Below are positions 15,779-22,658 of a stretch of 40,442 nt of DNA, piece after piece. The translations under genes were made by a program, and so were the position numbers. How positions within the stretch are numbered: the first letter of the stretch is position 1; every line of letters starts with the position of its first letter. A model generated the notes under the pieces. That model worked only from the letters and a program-made list of their open reading frames with translations. It was not told where the DNA came from and did no database searches. Origin of the DNA: Trueperaceae bacterium (GTDB taxonomy: Bacteria > Deinococcota > Deinococci > Deinococcales > Trueperaceae); the NCBI GenBank assembly GCA_007130855.1, contig SLRS01000147.1, forward strand, positions 1-40,442, read 5' to 3'.

Positions 15779-15795
15779 ACGCGTCGCATGACCCT

Positions 15796-15831
15796 GGTGC
15801 ACCTGCCGTCGCACAGCCGGACAGGTGCACC
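15796..15831 (+). promoter_or_regulatory. Inverted repeat with two GGTGCACC palindromes before a PRC-barrel gene
   Basis: GGTGCACCTG (15796-15805) pairs with CAGGTGCACC (15822-15831) around a 16-nt loop. Each arm holds the self-complementary octamer GGTGCACC, at 15796 and 15824, 28 bp apart. It ends only a few bases before the ribosome binding site of the gene at 15849. It could be a pair of operator sites, a transcript terminator, or an RNA hairpin that affects translation. Confidence 0.5.
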
Positions 15832-15848
15832 TCTTATGGAGGCCTGCC

Positions 15849-16211
15849 ATGTCCGAACGCGATCGCTCCACCGCCCGGCAGACCGACCCCGCCGACGAGG
15901 CGCAGGGAACGGATCTGCGCGCCGAACACCTCGAGGGCGAGACCGTGTACGACCGCCATGAATCGAGCATCGGCAAGGTCACCGACGTCGTCGTCGGTGA
16001 AGACGGCCGCATCGAGGTCGTGGTCATCGACGTCGGGGGGTTCCTCGGCCTCGCGACCCACAGCGTGGGGATCGGCCTCGATCGGCTCAACATCCGTCGC
16101 GGTGCCGGCGACGAGATGCGCATCTACCTCGACATGAGTGACGAGGAGCTCCGCGACCTGCCGGCGGAGCGTCAGGTCCCCCCGGCGGCGGCGGGATTCC
16201 GCAACCGCTGA
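15849..16211 (+). CDS. PRC-barrel domain protein, cytoplasmic
   Basis: A 120-residue protein with one PRC-barrel at about residues 23-100 (LRAEHLEGETVYDRHESSIG; VVVIDVGGFLGLATHSVGIGL). It closely resembles the second barrel of the secreted protein just upstream, including the DVGGFLG core and the closing MRIYLDMSDEELRDLP, which parallels VRVYLDMTVEELEAMP there. This points to a local duplication that gained or lost a signal peptide. The N terminus is charged with no signal. TGGAGG precedes the ATG at 15849. It is bounded by the hairpin at 15796-15831 upstream and an 18-bp stem terminator downstream, so it is probably its own transcription unit. Role unknown, stress-linked by context. Confidence 0.85.
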   Translation: MSERDRSTARQTDPADEAQGTDLRAEHLEGETVYDRHESSIGKVTDVVVGEDGRIEVVVIDVGGFLGLATHSVGIGLDRLNIRRGAGDEMRIYLDMSDEELRDLPAERQVPPAAAGFRNR

Positions 16212-16234
16212 GCACCCTAGCGGGCTCTTCGACC

Positions 16235-16274
16235 CGAACGAGATCGCCCGGCACGCGCCGGGCGATCTCGTTCG
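16235..16274. terminator. Strong terminator-like hairpin with 18-bp stem
   Basis: The arm from 16235 to 16252 (CGAACGAGATCGCCCGGC) pairs perfectly with 16257-16274 around a 4-nt ACGC loop, 23 bp after the PRC-barrel stop. There is no poly-U run. It separates the PRC-barrel gene from the DNA-repair gene, and a possible -10 (TATGCT, 16335-16340) for the latter follows it. Confidence 0.7.
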
Positions 16275-16362
16275 TGCGGGTAGTGCCCGCCGAGCCGAGG
16301 TCGCCGATGCCGTCGGCCGCGCCCGCGTGCGCGCTATGCTCGAGACTGCGGGAGGCGAGGCC

Positions 16363-17193
16363 ATGATCGAACTGCCCGAGGCCGTCACGCTGGGGCGACA
16401 GCTCGACTCGGCTCTGCGCGGGAAGCGCGTGGCCGAGATCGAGGCGGGCGCGACGCCGCACGCCTTCGCCTGGTTCGCAGGCGACCCTGCGGCGTACCCG
16501 CGGTTCCTCGCAGGGAAGGTCGTCGACGCGTCGACCAACCATGGCGGCTTCGTGGAGCTCTCGTTGGGAGACGCCAGGCTCCTGTTCGCCGAGGGTGTGG
16601 TCCTGCGCCTGCTGGCGCCGGGCGAGCCGCGGCCGCGGAAGCATCAGTTGCTCGTGGAGTTCGCCGACGGCGCCGCGCTCAGCGCCTCGGTGCAGATGTA
16701 CGGTGGCCTCTGGGCCTACCTCGAAGGCACCTTCGACAACGCCTACTTGGGGGCCGCCAGGCGCGCGCCGTCGCCGCTCTCAGCGGGCTTCGACCATGCC
16801 TACTTCGAGCGCCTCGTCGCGGCTCCGGGCGTACAGACGCTGAGCGCCAAGGCCTTCCTCGCCACCGAGCAGCGTGTCCCGGGCCTCGGCAACGGCGTCT
16901 TGCAGGACATCCTCTACGCCGCGCGCATCCACCCGCGGCGCAAGGTCGCGACGCTGGCCGGCGCAGAGCGCGCCGGGCTCTTCGATGCACTCAAGCGCAC
17001 CCTGGCTGAGATGACGCTCCTCGGTGGCCGAGACACCGAGCGCACCCTGTTCGGGCGCCCCGGTGACTACCAGACGCGCTGCAGCCGGCGGACGCTGGGC
17101 ACGCCCTGTCGTCGCTGCGGCTGCGGCATCGTGAAGGAGCAGTACCTGGGTGGCACCGTCTACTCCTGTCCCGGCTGTCAGCCGACGGCCTGA
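16363..17193 (+). CDS. Fpg/Nei-family DNA glycosylase-like protein with altered N terminus
   Basis: A 276-residue base-excision-repair type protein. The N terminus MIELPEAVTL matches Fpg/Nei except that residue 2 is Ile where MutM has the catalytic Pro; E3 is kept. The helix-two-turn-helix region is clear (AFLATEQRVPGLGNGVLQD, about 158-192), as is a C-terminal zinc finger C249-x2-C252-x16-C269-x2-C272. Length equals normal Fpg (about 270). GGAGGCGAGG lies just before the ATG at 16363. In standard enzymes the new N-terminal proline makes the Schiff base; with Ile the Met would probably stay on, so chemistry must differ or the protein may only bind damaged DNA. Relatives starting MIE(I/L)PEA are known in other phyla, so this is a subfamily trait and not a sequencing error. 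Confidence 0.85.
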   Translation: MIELPEAVTLGRQLDSALRGKRVAEIEAGATPHAFAWFAGDPAAYPRFLAGKVVDASTNHGGFVELSLGDARLLFAEGVVLRLLAPGEPRPRKHQLLVEFADGAALSASVQMYGGLWAYLEGTFDNAYLGAARRAPSPLSAGFDHAYFERLVAAPGVQTLSAKAFLATEQRVPGLGNGVLQDILYAARIHPRRKVATLAGAERAGLFDALKRTLAEMTLLGGRDTERTLFGRPGDYQTRCSRRTLGTPCRRCGCGIVKEQYLGGTVYSCPGCQPTA

Positions 17194-17207
17194 GTCCGGG
17201 GCGACTG

Positions 17208-17822
17208 GTGGCGACGCTGGCGGTAGGAACCAAGGTCGACCTGAGCGAGTTCGCCGCGGAGGCACTGCGCTTCCTGCCGCCCGACGGCGACCTGGTGATC
17301 GTGGTGCACCCTGCGGCACTGCGAGCGCCCGGCGATCGCCACACCCAGGTCGCGCACCTCGTCGACCGCGAACCGACCTGGTTGGGCGCCATGGGCGAGG
17401 ACCTGCTCGTGCTCGTCGATGGACCGCCCGAGCCGGAGGCCAGGGCCGCCTGCACGGCACGCCTCCTCGGAGGACGGCGCCTGTGGGAGGTGGTGCGGCC
17501 GGGCGCGCTGCTCGAGCGCGACGTCGCTTCGCCCTTGTCGACGGTGTACGCCGGTAGTGTGCTGCGGCCCTGGTTGGTGATCGGGGAGACTGCCGACGAG
17601 GCGCTGATCGCGGCCCCGCTCAACGACGCCGCGAACCCCAAGTGGTGGACGCCGGTGATCTCGCGGCACACCCTGGCGTTCGACGGCAACCTCAAGGACG
17701 GCCAACTCGAACTCGCGCACGTCTGGACGCTGCCGGCCGGCACCGCCGGCATCGGCGCGCTGCGCGCCCCCGGCGTGCCTACGGTGGAGCGGGCGATCCG
17801 CGCGTACTACGGGGGCCCGTGA
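17208..17822 (+). CDS. Hypothetical protein, C-terminal half possibly PemK/MazF-like
   Basis: A 204-residue protein with GTG start 14 bp after the glycosylase stop, so the two are probably co-transcribed. I do not recognise the first half. The second half contains VLRPWLVIGETADEALIAAP, then a stretch ending LAFDGNLKDGQLELAHVWTL. It weakly recalls the PemK/MazF barrel (a PWLV-type strand, a later xLxPLxS-like strand and a charged strand), but the catalytic pattern is not clear and no antitoxin-like small gene precedes it. No signal peptide or membrane segment is seen. It converges with mmsA (19 bp between stops). The reading frame is sound in codon use; the functional hint is weak. Confidence 0.65.
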   Translation: MATLAVGTKVDLSEFAAEALRFLPPDGDLVIVVHPAALRAPGDRHTQVAHLVDREPTWLGAMGEDLLVLVDGPPEPEARAACTARLLGGRRLWEVVRPGALLERDVASPLSTVYAGSVLRPWLVIGETADEALIAAPLNDAANPKWWTPVISRHTLAFDGNLKDGQLELAHVWTLPAGTAGIGALRAPGVPTVERAIRAYYGGP

Positions 17823-17841
17823 TCGCGTCGAGCGGCGCCTT

Positions 17842-19323
17842 TCAGAACCTGCGGGTCCAGGCGCTGGGCCAGCGTTCGATGACGACTTTGGTGTTGGTGT
17901 AGAACTCGACGCCGTGGCGGCCCTGGGCGTGGAGGTCGCCGAAGAACGACTCGTTCCAGCCGCTGAAGGGGAAGAACGCCATCGGAGCGGCGACGCCAAG
18001 GTTGATGCCGACGTTGCCGGCGTCGACCTGATTGCGGAAGGCGCGTGCGGCGGCTCCGCTGCTCGTGAAGAGGCAGGCCTGATTGCCGAAGGCGCGGTCG
18101 TTGGCCAGGGCGATGGCCTGGTCGAGGCTGTCGGCGTGGAGCATGGTGAGGACCGGGCCGAAGATCTCGGTGGTGGCGAGCGTGCCGTGTGGGTGGGCGT
18201 TGTCGACCACCGTGGGGTGGATGAAGTAGCCGTTCTCGTAGCCGCCGACGGTCTTGCCGCGCCCGTCGACGAGGAGTTCGGCGCCTTCGCTCACGCCGGT
18301 GTCGAGCAGGCGCTCGATGCGCTGCTTGCTGGTCGCACTGATGACGGGGCCCATCTGGACGCCCTCGTCGAGGCCGTGGCCGACGCGGCGCGTGGAGGCG
18401 TCGTGGGTGATGCGTTCGGTGAACGGCGCCTTGGCGTCGCCGACGGTGATCACCACGCTCGTCGCGAGGCAGCGCTGGCCGGCGCAGCCGAAGAGGCTGT
18501 CGGCCAGGATGCGGGTGCTCATGTCCATGTCGGCGTCGGGCAGGACGATGGCAGGGTTCTTGGCGCCCCCCTGGCACTGCGCGCGCTTGCCATTGGCCGT
18601 GGCGCGGGTGTAGACGGCCTTGGCGACCGGCGTGCTGCCGACGAACGAGACCGCGCGTACCAGCGGATGGTCGAGCAGCGCCTCGACGGTCTCGCGGCCG
18701 CCGTTGACCAGGCTGATGACGCCCTTGGGGAAGCCGGCTTCGTCGCACAGGCGGATCAGGTGTTGCATGGTCATGGGCACGCGTTCGCTCGGCTTGAGGA
18801 CGAAGCAGTTGCCGGTGGCCACGGCGTAGGGCAGGAACCAGAAGGGGATCATGCCGGGGAAGTTGAAGGGGGTGATCGCGGTGACCACGCCGAGCGGTTG
18901 GCGGAACAAATGCTCGTCGATGCCGCGGGCGATGTCCTCGTTGTTCCAACCCTGGATGAGGGTCGGCATGCCGCAAGCGACCTCGACGTTCTCGATGCCG
19001 CGCTGCAGCTCGCCGATCGATTCGGCGAGGGTCTTGCCGTTCTCGTGGGTGATGGTGCGGGCGAGTTCGTCGAGGTCGCGCTCCATCAAGGCCTTGAGGC
19101 GGTAGAGGTGCTGGACGCGCTCGACCACGGGTGTGGCGCGCCAGTCCGGGAACGCCGCGTGGGCGGCTTCGACGGCTTGGCCCACGGCCTCAGGCGGCGT
19201 GAGCGGGACCGTGGCGAGCTGCACGGTGGTGGCGGGGTCGACGATGTCGAGTCGAGGGGCGCCGTCGGGGCGCGTCCAGGCGCCTCCGACGAAGTTGAGG
19301 AGTTCGACCGGCTGGTTGCTCAT
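17842..19323 (-). CDS. mmsA: Methylmalonate-semialdehyde dehydrogenase (CoA-acylating)
   Basis: Oxidises methylmalonate semialdehyde or malonate semialdehyde to propionyl-CoA or acetyl-CoA with NAD+ and CoA, in valine, myo-inositol or beta-alanine breakdown. The 493 residues match the family (485-500). Visible are FNFPGMIPFW with N154, the cofactor loop FVGSTPVAKAVY, and GCAGQRC with catalytic C285. The place of the usual aldehyde-dehydrogenase glutamate is Q251 (CQGGAKNP), as expected for this CoA-dependent family, which lacks that base. There is no Shine-Dalgarno; instead TATCGT (19335-19330 on the minus strand) ends 6 nt before the ATG at 19323, suggesting a leaderless mRNA. It stands alone, with no iol or valine genes beside it. 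Confidence 0.93.
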   Translation of the reverse strand: MSNQPVELLNFVGGAWTRPDGAPRLDIVDPATTVQLATVPLTPPEAVGQAVEAAHAAFPDWRATPVVERVQHLYRLKALMERDLDELARTITHENGKTLAESIGELQRGIENVEVACGMPTLIQGWNNEDIARGIDEHLFRQPLGVVTAITPFNFPGMIPFWFLPYAVATGNCFVLKPSERVPMTMQHLIRLCDEAGFPKGVISLVNGGRETVEALLDHPLVRAVSFVGSTPVAKAVYTRATANGKRAQCQGGAKNPAIVLPDADMDMSTRILADSLFGCAGQRCLATSVVITVGDAKAPFTERITHDASTRRVGHGLDEGVQMGPVISATSKQRIERLLDTGVSEGAELLVDGRGKTVGGYENGYFIHPTVVDNAHPHGTLATTEIFGPVLTMLHADSLDQAIALANDRAFGNQACLFTSSGAAARAFRNQVDAGNVGINLGVAAPMAFFPFSGWNESFFGDLHAQGRHGVEFYTNTKVVIERWPSAWTRRF

Positions 19324-19329
19324 GAGCCC

Positions 19330-19335
19330 ACGATA
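19330..19335 (-). promoter_or_regulatory. Probable leaderless -10 box of mmsA
   Basis: TATCGT on the minus strand lies 6 nt from the mmsA ATG, and no ribosome binding site fits between them. This is the TANNNT arrangement of leaderless genes in Deinococcus. No -35 is obvious. The divergent neighbour has the same arrangement with the same 6-nt spacing. Confidence 0.5.
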
Positions 19336-19507
19336 GCGCGGCTCCGGGCCCACGCGGGGGACCCAGCCCGCGACGGCCCGCTGCGCTCACGCGCTCGCTC
19401 TTTCCGTCGCCGTGAGCCAGAGCCAGGCGCGGTGTCGCACGTCGCTGACGTCGGGAACGCCGGCAGCGTATGTGACGAGCGCCCGCCAGTCGTCCTGAGA
19501 TACGTTC

Positions 19508-19513
19508 TATGCT
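19508..19513 (+). promoter_or_regulatory. Probable leaderless -10 box of the phosphodiesterase gene
   Basis: TATGCT is followed by 6 nt (GAACAG) and then the ATG at 19520, with no Shine-Dalgarno. A transcript would start at or very near the initiation codon. It mirrors the mmsA promoter 173 bp away. Confidence 0.5.
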
Positions 19514-19519
19514 GAACAG

Positions 19520-21148
19520 ATGACGCCGCTTGTGCAGATCTGCACGCGCGTCGCACGAGTGCTGTTGGGATGCGGCATCGTGTGCGCCTTGGCGGCATCG
19601 AATGTCGCTGGCAACGACGCTCCACGCTTCCTGATCTTCCATCTCGACGCCGTCTCGGCGGTCGACTTCGACCGTGCCTGGGCAGAGGGCCGACTCCCGA
19701 ACCTCCAGCGCGCCTTCGAGGACGGTGCAAGAGCGAACGCTTCCACGCTCTTCTTCGCAGCCACGCCCGTGATCTACCCGCGCATGCGATCGGGTGAGTC
19801 CAATGCGGGGCGCGGAAGCCTGACGTTCGGCGGCTACGACCGGGAATCGGATCGGACGATCGCCGAGGTGACGGTGTTCCTGGAGCACGTGGCATCGTTG
19901 CCGCGACGGGCGGTGTCGAACATGCTCTCTGGCGTCCCGCTCCTCGACGCCTGGGCCGGCCTGGCGATCATGAACGTGCCGGACCTGCTCGAGCGCTACG
20001 GCGTGGTCGAGTTCTTCTACTTCGCCACCGACACCTATGGCCACCTGCTCGGCGAGGAGGCGCACCGGCGCAGCCTCGAGCGCTTCGACGCGTACCTCGG
20101 GCGGCTGTTGCCCAGCCTCGACCTCGAGCAGCTCAACCTGATCCTCTACGCCGACCACGGCATGACCTTCGCTCGCGACATGGTCGCTTTCGAGCCGCTC
20201 CTCGTCGAGCGCATCGGCGTCGAGCGGCGGCACTTCGTGTACCCCAACTTGTACCTGCGCGACCCGGCGCTCGCGCCGGCCGTCGCCAGGGAACTCGCGC
20301 GCGACGGGGGGGCCGACTTCGCCTTCTACCGGGTCGACGCCGATCGTGTCCACGGCTTCGTCCAGGGTGCCTTCGTTCGTTTCGAGCGTGATGGTGACGG
20401 CATCCGCTACCTGTCGGACGACGATCCGCTCGGCTACGGCGCCCTCGGCTACGACGGCAGCGCCTTGACGCCCGACGCCTGGCTGGCGCTGACGATCGAC
20501 GCGTACTTCCCGGCGACGCCCCCGAACCTGTTCGGCTACGTGCAGAACCCCGGCGCCGGTGACGTGGTGATGGGGCTGATCCCCCCGCGGATCCCGCAGA
20601 CGCTGCGGGCGACGGCCGGAGCCCACGCCAGCATCATCGACACCGACTTGATCGTACCGGTCCTGGCGCGCGGCCCCGACGTCGACGCGTTGGCGGCGCG
20701 CTCGACGTTGTGGCTGCACGACCTCTACCAGGACCTTCCGATCGAGTTCGGGTTCGAGCCGAGCCGCGAGCGGCACGAGTTCGAGGTGTGGTGGCGCTTC
20801 GACGATCTCACGCCCGGCGCGCGCGTGCGCCTCTCGCCCGAGTACCGCCTGCGCGTCGCGACCGAAGCGACCCCGGCGAGCTGGGCGCTGTGGTCGGAGC
20901 ACGATCTGATGTCGGGCTACCTCAGCCGCTGGTGGTTGGGCGCCGGCGTCAGCTATCGGCACGGTGCCTTCGAGCCCATGGCCCGCGCGGAACTCGAGCT
21001 CGACCTCGGCGACGCGCGCGTGCGCCTCGAGGGGCGCTATCGCCCCGGCGGCTGGACGTTCAGCCTCGGCGCCGCCTTCAGGGTGGGCGAGGGTGCCCGG
21101 TTGGGGTGGCTCGCGCCCGGCGGGCTCGGTCTGGCGTACGAGTGGTAG
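19520..21148 (+). CDS. Secreted alkaline-phosphatase-superfamily phosphodiesterase with beta-rich C-terminal tail
   Basis: A 542-residue exported protein. Residues 1-31 are a signal peptide. The core is a type I phosphodiesterase/nucleotide pyrophosphatase fold with metal and nucleophile positions D43 (HLDAVS), T82 (AATPVIYP), D171 and H175 (DTYGH), D212-H213 (ADHGM) and H369 (GAHASI). All are expected for a two-zinc hydrolase acting on a phosphodiester or phosphomonoester outside the cytoplasm. From about residue 415 the sequence becomes a series of alternating, charged and aromatic beta strands (FEVWWRFDDL, then LDLGDARVRLEGRYR, FSLGAAFRV) and ends in AYEW. That aromatic last residue recalls outer-membrane barrel proteins, so surface attachment is possible. 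A hairpin at 21206-21230 follows. The natural substrate is unknown. Confidence 0.82.
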   Translation: MTPLVQICTRVARVLLGCGIVCALAASNVAGNDAPRFLIFHLDAVSAVDFDRAWAEGRLPNLQRAFEDGARANASTLFFAATPVIYPRMRSGESNAGRGSLTFGGYDRESDRTIAEVTVFLEHVASLPRRAVSNMLSGVPLLDAWAGLAIMNVPDLLERYGVVEFFYFATDTYGHLLGEEAHRRSLERFDAYLGRLLPSLDLEQLNLILYADHGMTFARDMVAFEPLLVERIGVERRHFVYPNLYLRDPALAPAVARELARDGGADFAFYRVDADRVHGFVQGAFVRFERDGDGIRYLSDDDPLGYGALGYDGSALTPDAWLALTIDAYFPATPPNLFGYVQNPGAGDVVMGLIPPRIPQTLRATAGAHASIIDTDLIVPVLARGPDVDALAARSTLWLHDLYQDLPIEFGFEPSRERHEFEVWWRFDDLTPGARVRLSPEYRLRVATEATPASWALWSEHDLMSGYLSRWWLGAGVSYRHGAFEPMARAELELDLGDARVRLEGRYRPGGWTFSLGAAFRVGEGARLGWLAPGGLGLAYEW

Positions 21149-21205
21149 GCAGCGCGCGACGCTTGCGAGCGCGCACCGACCGGGCCTGACTACCAGACGA
21201 GCGCG

Positions 21206-21230
21206 CGCGTGGCGCCCGAGGCGCCACGCG
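21206..21230. terminator. Terminator-like hairpin, 11-bp stem and 3-nt loop
   Basis: CGCGTGGCGCC / GGCGCCACGCG flank the loop CGA, 58 bp after the phosphodiesterase stop and about 95 bp before the purine permease start. No U-tract follows. A possible -10 for the permease, TATGCT, lies just after it at 21235-21240. Confidence 0.6.
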
Positions 21231-21324
21231 GGGCTATGCTGTCGCCGGCAGATCAGGCGTCCTCGTCACGTCTGGCACGACGCCCCTGCCGATGCCTCCC
21301 GGAAAGAGGGAAGGGGAACCCGGC

Positions 21325-22641
21325 GTGAAGCAGCGGCTGGACGCGTACTTCGAGTTGAGCCATCTGGGCAGCAGCGTGAGGGTCGAGGTGCTCGCCGGCC
21401 TCACGACGTTCCTGACCATGGCGTACATCATCGTCGTGAACCCGCTCATCTTGGGCGACGCCGGGGTGCCGCTCGACGGGGCGCTCTTCGCCACCGTGAT
21501 GGTGGCGGCGCTGTCGAGCATCGCCATGGGCCTCTACGCCAACCTACCCATCGCGCTGGCGCCGGGGATGGGGCTCAACGCCTACTTCGCGTACACGCTG
21601 GTGCTGGGCCAGGGGCTCGCGTGGGAGACCGCGCTGGCGGCGGTGTTCGTGTCGGGCCTCGTCTTCATCGTCCTGTCGCTGCCGGGCGTGAACCTGCGCG
21701 AGAAGATCGTGCGCGCCGTTCCCCCCGGAGTGCGCATCGGTGTGGCTGCCGGCATCGGCCTGTTCCTCGCCCTGATCGGCATGGTCAACGCAGGCGTCAT
21801 CGTCGCCTCGCCGGCCACCGTGGTCGCGTTCGGGGGCTTCAACCCCAGCTTCGTGCTGTTCTTCCTGGGGCTGGTGCTGGCTGCGCTCTTCCTGATCAAG
21901 AGGATACCGGGCGCGCTGGTCCTCTCGATCCTGGCGGTGTCGCTGCTCGCGCTCGTGTTCCAGACCCTCGGTTGGGTGGCCGACACGGTGTTCGTGCCGG
22001 AGACCATGTTCGCGGCGCCCTCCCTGAATGCCTTCCTGCGGCTCGACCTGGTAGCGGTGATGAGCGTCGGTCTGATCGCACCGATCTTCGCGCTGCTGTT
22101 CACCGACATGTTCGATTCGATCTCCACCTTCGTCGGCGTCTCCAAGGTCGCCGGCTTGGTGGATGCGGAGGGACATCCCAAGAACGCCGGCAAGGCGTTG
22201 CTCATCGATGGCATCTCGACCGCGATGTCGGGGCTGTTCGGCTCCTCGCCGGGTACCGCCTACATCGAGTCCGCCGCCGGCGTGGAACAAGGTGGCCGAT
22301 CCGGGCTCACCGCGGTGGTCGCCGGGCTGCTGTTCCTCCCGTTCATGTTCCTGGCGCCGCTCTTGGGCTTCATCCCGGCCGTGGCGACGGCGCCGGTGTT
22401 GGTACTGGTCGGGCTGTTCATGATGAGCGTACTCAAGGACGTCGACTGGAGCGACTACGAAGTCGTGGTGCCGGCCTTCGTCGCCATGATCGCCATCCCC
22501 TTCACCTACAGCATCACCGAGGGGATCGTGTTCGGCTTCCTGGCGCACGTGGTCATCCGCGTGCTCGTCGGCAAGTGGTCGCAGATCAGCGCGACGCTGT
22601 GGGTGATCTTCGCGCTCTCCATCGCGATGCTGTTGCTGTGA
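21325..22641 (+). CDS. NCS2 purine permease, AzgA/GhxP type
   Basis: A 438-residue inner-membrane transporter with about 12-14 hydrophobic segments, importing adenine, guanine or hypoxanthine with protons. Family marks are LTTFLTMAYIIVVNP near the N terminus, PIALAPGMGLNAYFAYT, FTDMFDSISTFVGVSKVAGL and the SSPGTAYIESAAGVEQGGRSGLT region, the last containing the glutamate used for purine binding in this branch. The GTG at 21325 is chosen because AAGGGGAA lies just upstream and it gives the usual (M)KQRLDAYFEL start; an ATG at 21292 lacks a site. Its stop is 18 bp from the convergent GH51 stop. I see no purine riboswitch in the leader. Which base it carries is not decidable here. Confidence 0.92.
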   Translation: MKQRLDAYFELSHLGSSVRVEVLAGLTTFLTMAYIIVVNPLILGDAGVPLDGALFATVMVAALSSIAMGLYANLPIALAPGMGLNAYFAYTLVLGQGLAWETALAAVFVSGLVFIVLSLPGVNLREKIVRAVPPGVRIGVAAGIGLFLALIGMVNAGVIVASPATVVAFGGFNPSFVLFFLGLVLAALFLIKRIPGALVLSILAVSLLALVFQTLGWVADTVFVPETMFAAPSLNAFLRLDLVAVMSVGLIAPIFALLFTDMFDSISTFVGVSKVAGLVDAEGHPKNAGKALLIDGISTAMSGLFGSSPGTAYIESAAGVEQGGRSGLTAVVAGLLFLPFMFLAPLLGFIPAVATAPVLVLVGLFMMSVLKDVDWSDYEVVVPAFVAMIAIPFTYSITEGIVFGFLAHVVIRVLVGKWSQISATLWVIFALSIAMLLL

Positions 22642-22658
22642 AGCCGCGGTGAGGCGCG

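Noticed and set aside
21149-21324. Purine riboswitch before the NCS2 permease
   Set aside because: No conserved three-way junction sequence can be read; the only clear structure is the 11-bp hairpin at 21206-21230.
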